DNA of 62,080 nt, taken from the IMG/VR virus record IMGVR_UViG_3300031963_000147, positions 1-62,080 of that record. One strand, given 5' to 3'. The stretch comes from a virus. A program made the translations under genes and the position numbers. A model generated the notes under the pieces. The model ran no database searches. It was not told where the DNA came from and worked only from the letters and a program-made list of their open reading frames with translations. Positions 59,764-62,080 of this stretch are shown in pieces (position 1 is the first letter of the stretch; the number at the start of each line of letters is the position of its first letter).

Positions 59764-61088
59764 AAATTGAATCAATTTCAGTCCGGAATCTGAAGGCTAT
59801 TTCAGAAATGGACGCTAACTTCGGCGGATGCACCGCCATCATCACCGGAAGCAACAACAAGGGAAAGTCCTCTTTCCTCACCGCCATCGCTGACCGCATT
59901 CGCGGACTTTCGCCTGAACATATCCTGAAGGAAAATGAATCCGAAGGAAAAGCCGAAATGATCCTGACCAGCGGAGATAAATTCATCTGGGAATTCGATG
60001 ATGAAAAGAAAGACAAGCTCACCTTTATTTCCCGTGACGGACTGAAGACCCGAAGCACAAAGGAAATCAATGAGCGTTTCTTTAAGCCTGTATTCGACAT
60101 TGATAAATTCCTGAACTCATCACCGAAGGAACAAAGCAAGATGCTCCAGGCTATTGCAGGAATTGACCTTACCGATATTCTTGCAGAATACAAGGCAGCA
60201 TACGATCACCGAACCGGATGCAATGCTGTTTACAAACAGGCAAGCGCCGCAGTCACCAGCCTAGGGACCGTTGATCCGGTGGAGACGGTTGACACTGAAT
60301 CAATCAAGGCCAAGATCAAGGAAGAAGAAGCGATACTAACCTCACTGGCAGAAGAGGCCCGTCAGAAGAATGAAGAAGCCATGCAGAAGTGGGAAGCTGA
60401 AAACAAGGTGCACCTCACCCGACTTGCTTCTGAAAACACGCTGAGGCAGAGCCAACGGGAGAAAAGGGACCAAGCGCAAGAACTGTCCCATAAACTGTTT
60501 CTGCTTGGGTACGAAAGTGAAGACCTTACAAAATGGATTGAATCACTTCCTTACTTGGATCCCCTGCCGATTGAACCACTTGAATCCCCATCATTCGGAT
60601 TGCTCATGCAGGACCGCACCAAGATCGAAGAGCTTCAGGCGCAACTTGATTCAGCGGAACAGACCAACACAAAGGCAGCCGAATACCTGAAATACCTGTC
60701 CGCAGTACAGGCCGTGGACGCCGCAGCGCTGAAGGCAAAAGAAGCAGACACCAAAGTGAAAGAAGTGGAAGCCCGCAAACAGCAAATGCTGCAGGAAGCT
60801 AAATTCCCAGACGGCATCGAATTGACCGAAGAAGGAATTACCGTTGAAGGTCTTCCGCTGGATAAAAAGCAGATCAGCACGAGTAAACTGTATTGCGCAG
60901 CCCTGAAGATTGCATCCATGCAGCTTGGCGTAGTGCGATCACTTCACTTCGATGCTTCTCCACTTGATCGTAATACCCTGAATGATATTCAGAAGTGGGC
61001 AGAGAACAACGACCTTCAGTTGCTCATTGAGCGTCCGTCATTTGAAGAGCAGGAAATTCAGTACGAGATCATTCATTCCCATGAATAA
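59760..61088 (+). CDS. SbcC/SMC-like AAA ATPase (442 aa)
   Basis: The N-terminus is RecF/SbcC-like (MKIESISVRNLKAISEMDAN, then Walker A GSNNKGKSS at 30-38). The middle is coiled coil, and the C-terminus returns to an ATPase half with a signature-like KLYCAALKIASM and a degenerate Walker B (VRSLHFDASPLDRN). At 442 residues it is much shorter than SbcC (~1,050), as in phage SbcC-like ATPases. It probably works in recombination or DNA end processing, perhaps with a partner nuclease outside the window. Confidence 0.78.
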   Translation: MKIESISVRNLKAISEMDANFGGCTAIITGSNNKGKSSFLTAIADRIRGLSPEHILKENESEGKAEMILTSGDKFIWEFDDEKKDKLTFISRDGLKTRSTKEINERFFKPVFDIDKFLNSSPKEQSKMLQAIAGIDLTDILAEYKAAYDHRTGCNAVYKQASAAVTSLGTVDPVETVDTESIKAKIKEEEAILTSLAEEARQKNEEAMQKWEAENKVHLTRLASENTLRQSQREKRDQAQELSHKLFLLGYESEDLTKWIESLPYLDPLPIEPLESPSFGLLMQDRTKIEELQAQLDSAEQTNTKAAEYLKYLSAVQAVDAAALKAKEADTKVKEVEARKQQMLQEAKFPDGIELTEEGITVEGLPLDKKQISTSKLYCAALKIASMQLGVVRSLHFDASPLDRNTLNDIQKWAENNDLQLLIERPSFEEQEIQYEIIHSHE

Positions 61089-61341
61089 CCTGGTTCAGAA
61101 CCTTCGCTTTGAGGAAGTCCGGGGCTTTTTATTGCCCCGGCTTTCTTACAGTTCTCAGGGATGCAGATATTACCACGCACGAAACCTTTCTGTGTTTTCA
61201 ATCTGGAAGCACGAGGTAAGGACCAAGTTAGGTGATGAGTGCCGGTATGAAATCATCCAACAAACCAAGCATCATCAATTTGAAATTAAACTCTTATCAG
61301 AAAATGGTACAGATCAACAACAGGCCGCACAAGAAGTCTGA
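61081..61341 (+). CDS. Hypothetical protein overlapping the ATPase (86 aa)
   Basis: MNNLVQNLRFEEVRGFLLPR..., mixed alpha/beta, with the ATG at 61081 overlapping the ATPase stop by 8 bases. A GC hairpin resembling a terminator lies inside its first codons (61119-61140). No family recognised. Confidence 0.55.
   Translation: MNNLVQNLRFEEVRGFLLPRLSYSSQGCRYYHARNLSVFSIWKHEVRTKLGDECRYEIIQQTKHHQFEIKLLSENGTDQQQAAQEV
61119..61140 (+). other. Terminator-like hairpin inside a coding start
   Basis: CCGGGGC / GCCCCGG with an 8-base T-rich loop, then CTTTCTTA. It could lower read-through from the ATPase gene into the next genes, or be chance coding sequence. Confidence 0.35.
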
Positions 61342-61570
61342 GCACTACTCCGGCAAAATCATTATGGCATTTCCAAACATGGAAAATGTAGAGTGGGAAT
61401 TTGAACTGGTTCGCACCACAAATGGAGTGGTAAAGGATCAGATCATATTTCCAGAGACAGAAGCCCTTCAAAGACTGGGCAAAACCGAAAGGGATTGTAT
61501 GACCCGCACCATATTAGAGTGCATCAAGCGCCAAAAAATCGACCAAACAGAACTGGAAAACACACACTGA
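61304..61570 (+). CDS. Hypothetical protein (88 aa)
   Basis: MVQINNRPHKKSEHYSGKII... has an alpha/beta pattern with EFELVRTTNGVVKDQIIFPE. The ATG at 61304 overlaps the previous gene; longer frames start at GTG. No family recognised. Confidence 0.52.
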   Translation: MVQINNRPHKKSEHYSGKIIMAFPNMENVEWEFELVRTTNGVVKDQIIFPETEALQRLGKTERDCMTRTILECIKRQKIDQTELENTH

Positions 61571-61572
61571 AC

Positions 61573-61878
61573 ATGAAGCCATTCTCCGAAATGACCCAAG
61601 AGGAAATAAACAGCATGACCACAGAAGAGTTTTTGTCTGTTTCTCCCTTTGAAAAAAAGAGCTGCGCTGATTGCGCGCATTGCAAAGCCTCCATGTCATT
61701 GTGGTGCAGAAATGCAGAAGCCATAGCATATCGCGGCACATCTATTCCAGGTGTGATTAAATGCAAATTCTGGAAACCCAACTGGAGGTACATTGACCGA
61801 AAGTACAGAACTCCGGAGAACGGATATGTAAAGCCTACTTTCATTCAGAAAATCATTTCATACTTCACAAATTACTAA
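61573..61878 (+). CDS. Small Cys-rich protein (101 aa)
   Basis: CADCAHC and a later C...KC supply a likely zinc site (SCADCAHCKASMSLWC and VIKCKFW). The ATG at 61573 is chosen; the longer frame starts elsewhere. No family recognised. Confidence 0.55.
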   Translation: MKPFSEMTQEEINSMTTEEFLSVSPFEKKSCADCAHCKASMSLWCRNAEAIAYRGTSIPGVIKCKFWKPNWRYIDRKYRTPENGYVKPTFIQKIISYFTNY

Positions 61879-61884
61879 ATCATC

Positions 61885-62080
61885 ATGGATTCAGAAGACT
61901 ACAAAGAACTCCGGGAGCGTGCTACCGCACTGAAAGCATCCAACAGAGCATCGGCAACGGAAGAAATACTAGCCCTGGCAACCCTGAGCCAGTACAAAGT
62001 CACCAAGTGCGATGAATATCACTACCGCGTGAATGATGAATACGATCTGTATCCGACAACGCGAAGGATATTCAAGATGG
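61885..62080 (+). CDS. Hypothetical protein, cut by the right edge
   Basis: MDSEDYKELRERATALKASN... is a helical start followed by TKCDEYHYRVNDEYDLYPTT, open to the window edge (65 residues seen). It starts 6 bases after the previous gene. Family not recognised. Confidence 0.55.
   Translation, partial: MDSEDYKELRERATALKASNRASATEEILALATLSQYKVTKCDEYHYRVNDEYDLYPTTRRIFKM

Noticed and set aside
1-62080. tRNA, CRISPR array, integrase or insertion sequence
   Set aside because: Scans for cloverleaf signatures, regular spacer repeats and integrase/transposase motifs by eye found none that hold up.

Overview
This window is almost certainly part of the genome of a tailed, probably podovirus-like bacteriophage of a Bacteroidota host. 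The evidence is: (i) a complete head module in canonical order (large terminase, portal, scaffold, major capsid protein, ring and adaptor proteins); (ii) gene starts preceded by A-rich stretches instead of Shine-Dalgarno sites; and (iii) repeated TAnnTTTG boxes, the Bacteroidota sigma factor -7 element, just upstream of late genes. I see no integrase, repressor, tRNA, CRISPR array or insertion sequence, and no DNA polymerase inside the window. The terminase/portal/large-muzzle-like order recalls crAss-like and related podoviruses, but I cannot prove that assignment by eye.

Layout. Positions 1-3,880 (+) are a compact replication/recombination operon: the end of a replisome-organizer-like protein, DnaB helicase, small proteins, a NinG-type HNH protein and an OB-fold protein with an SSB-like acidic tail. 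It ends at a bidirectional terminator. Positions 3,971-49,596 (-) are the late region, described here in the order of transcription (right to left). It starts with a folding module (a protein with three consecutive GroES-like domains, GroEL, GroES and small proteins). A ~590-bp gap with a terminator and possible structured RNA follows. Next come terminase, portal, scaffold, capsid, a large fibrous protein, ring proteins, a ~1,280-residue muzzle-like protein, two internal-virion-like proteins and a giant 5,178-residue polyvalent protein (adenine methylase + SNF2 helicase + zincin). The block ends with lysis genes (holin-like, cupin, M15 endolysin) and tail fibre genes. Positions 49,673-62,080 (+) are an early/accessory region. 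It holds a DEDDh exonuclease, a likely Acb2 nucleotide sponge, an RyR-Tad2 fusion, a 1.2-kb non-coding origin-like tract with a 10-bp repeat array, many small unknown genes, an SbcC-like ATPase and a family of covarying RNA hairpins. On a circular map this plus-strand block could run into the replication operon at the left edge.

How it works together (inference). Early plus-strand genes would blunt nucleotide-signal immunity (CBASS/Thoeris) and replicate DNA. The late minus-strand genes would build virions, with a phage chaperonin helping to fold structural proteins. The giant polyvalent protein would be packaged and delivered with the DNA to protect it on entry. The most notable items are the RyR-Tad2 fusion beside an Acb2-like gene, the triple-GroES protein, three covarying RNA hairpins, strong over-representation of the heptamer TGAWTCA, and the origin-like repeat tract near 53.5 kb.
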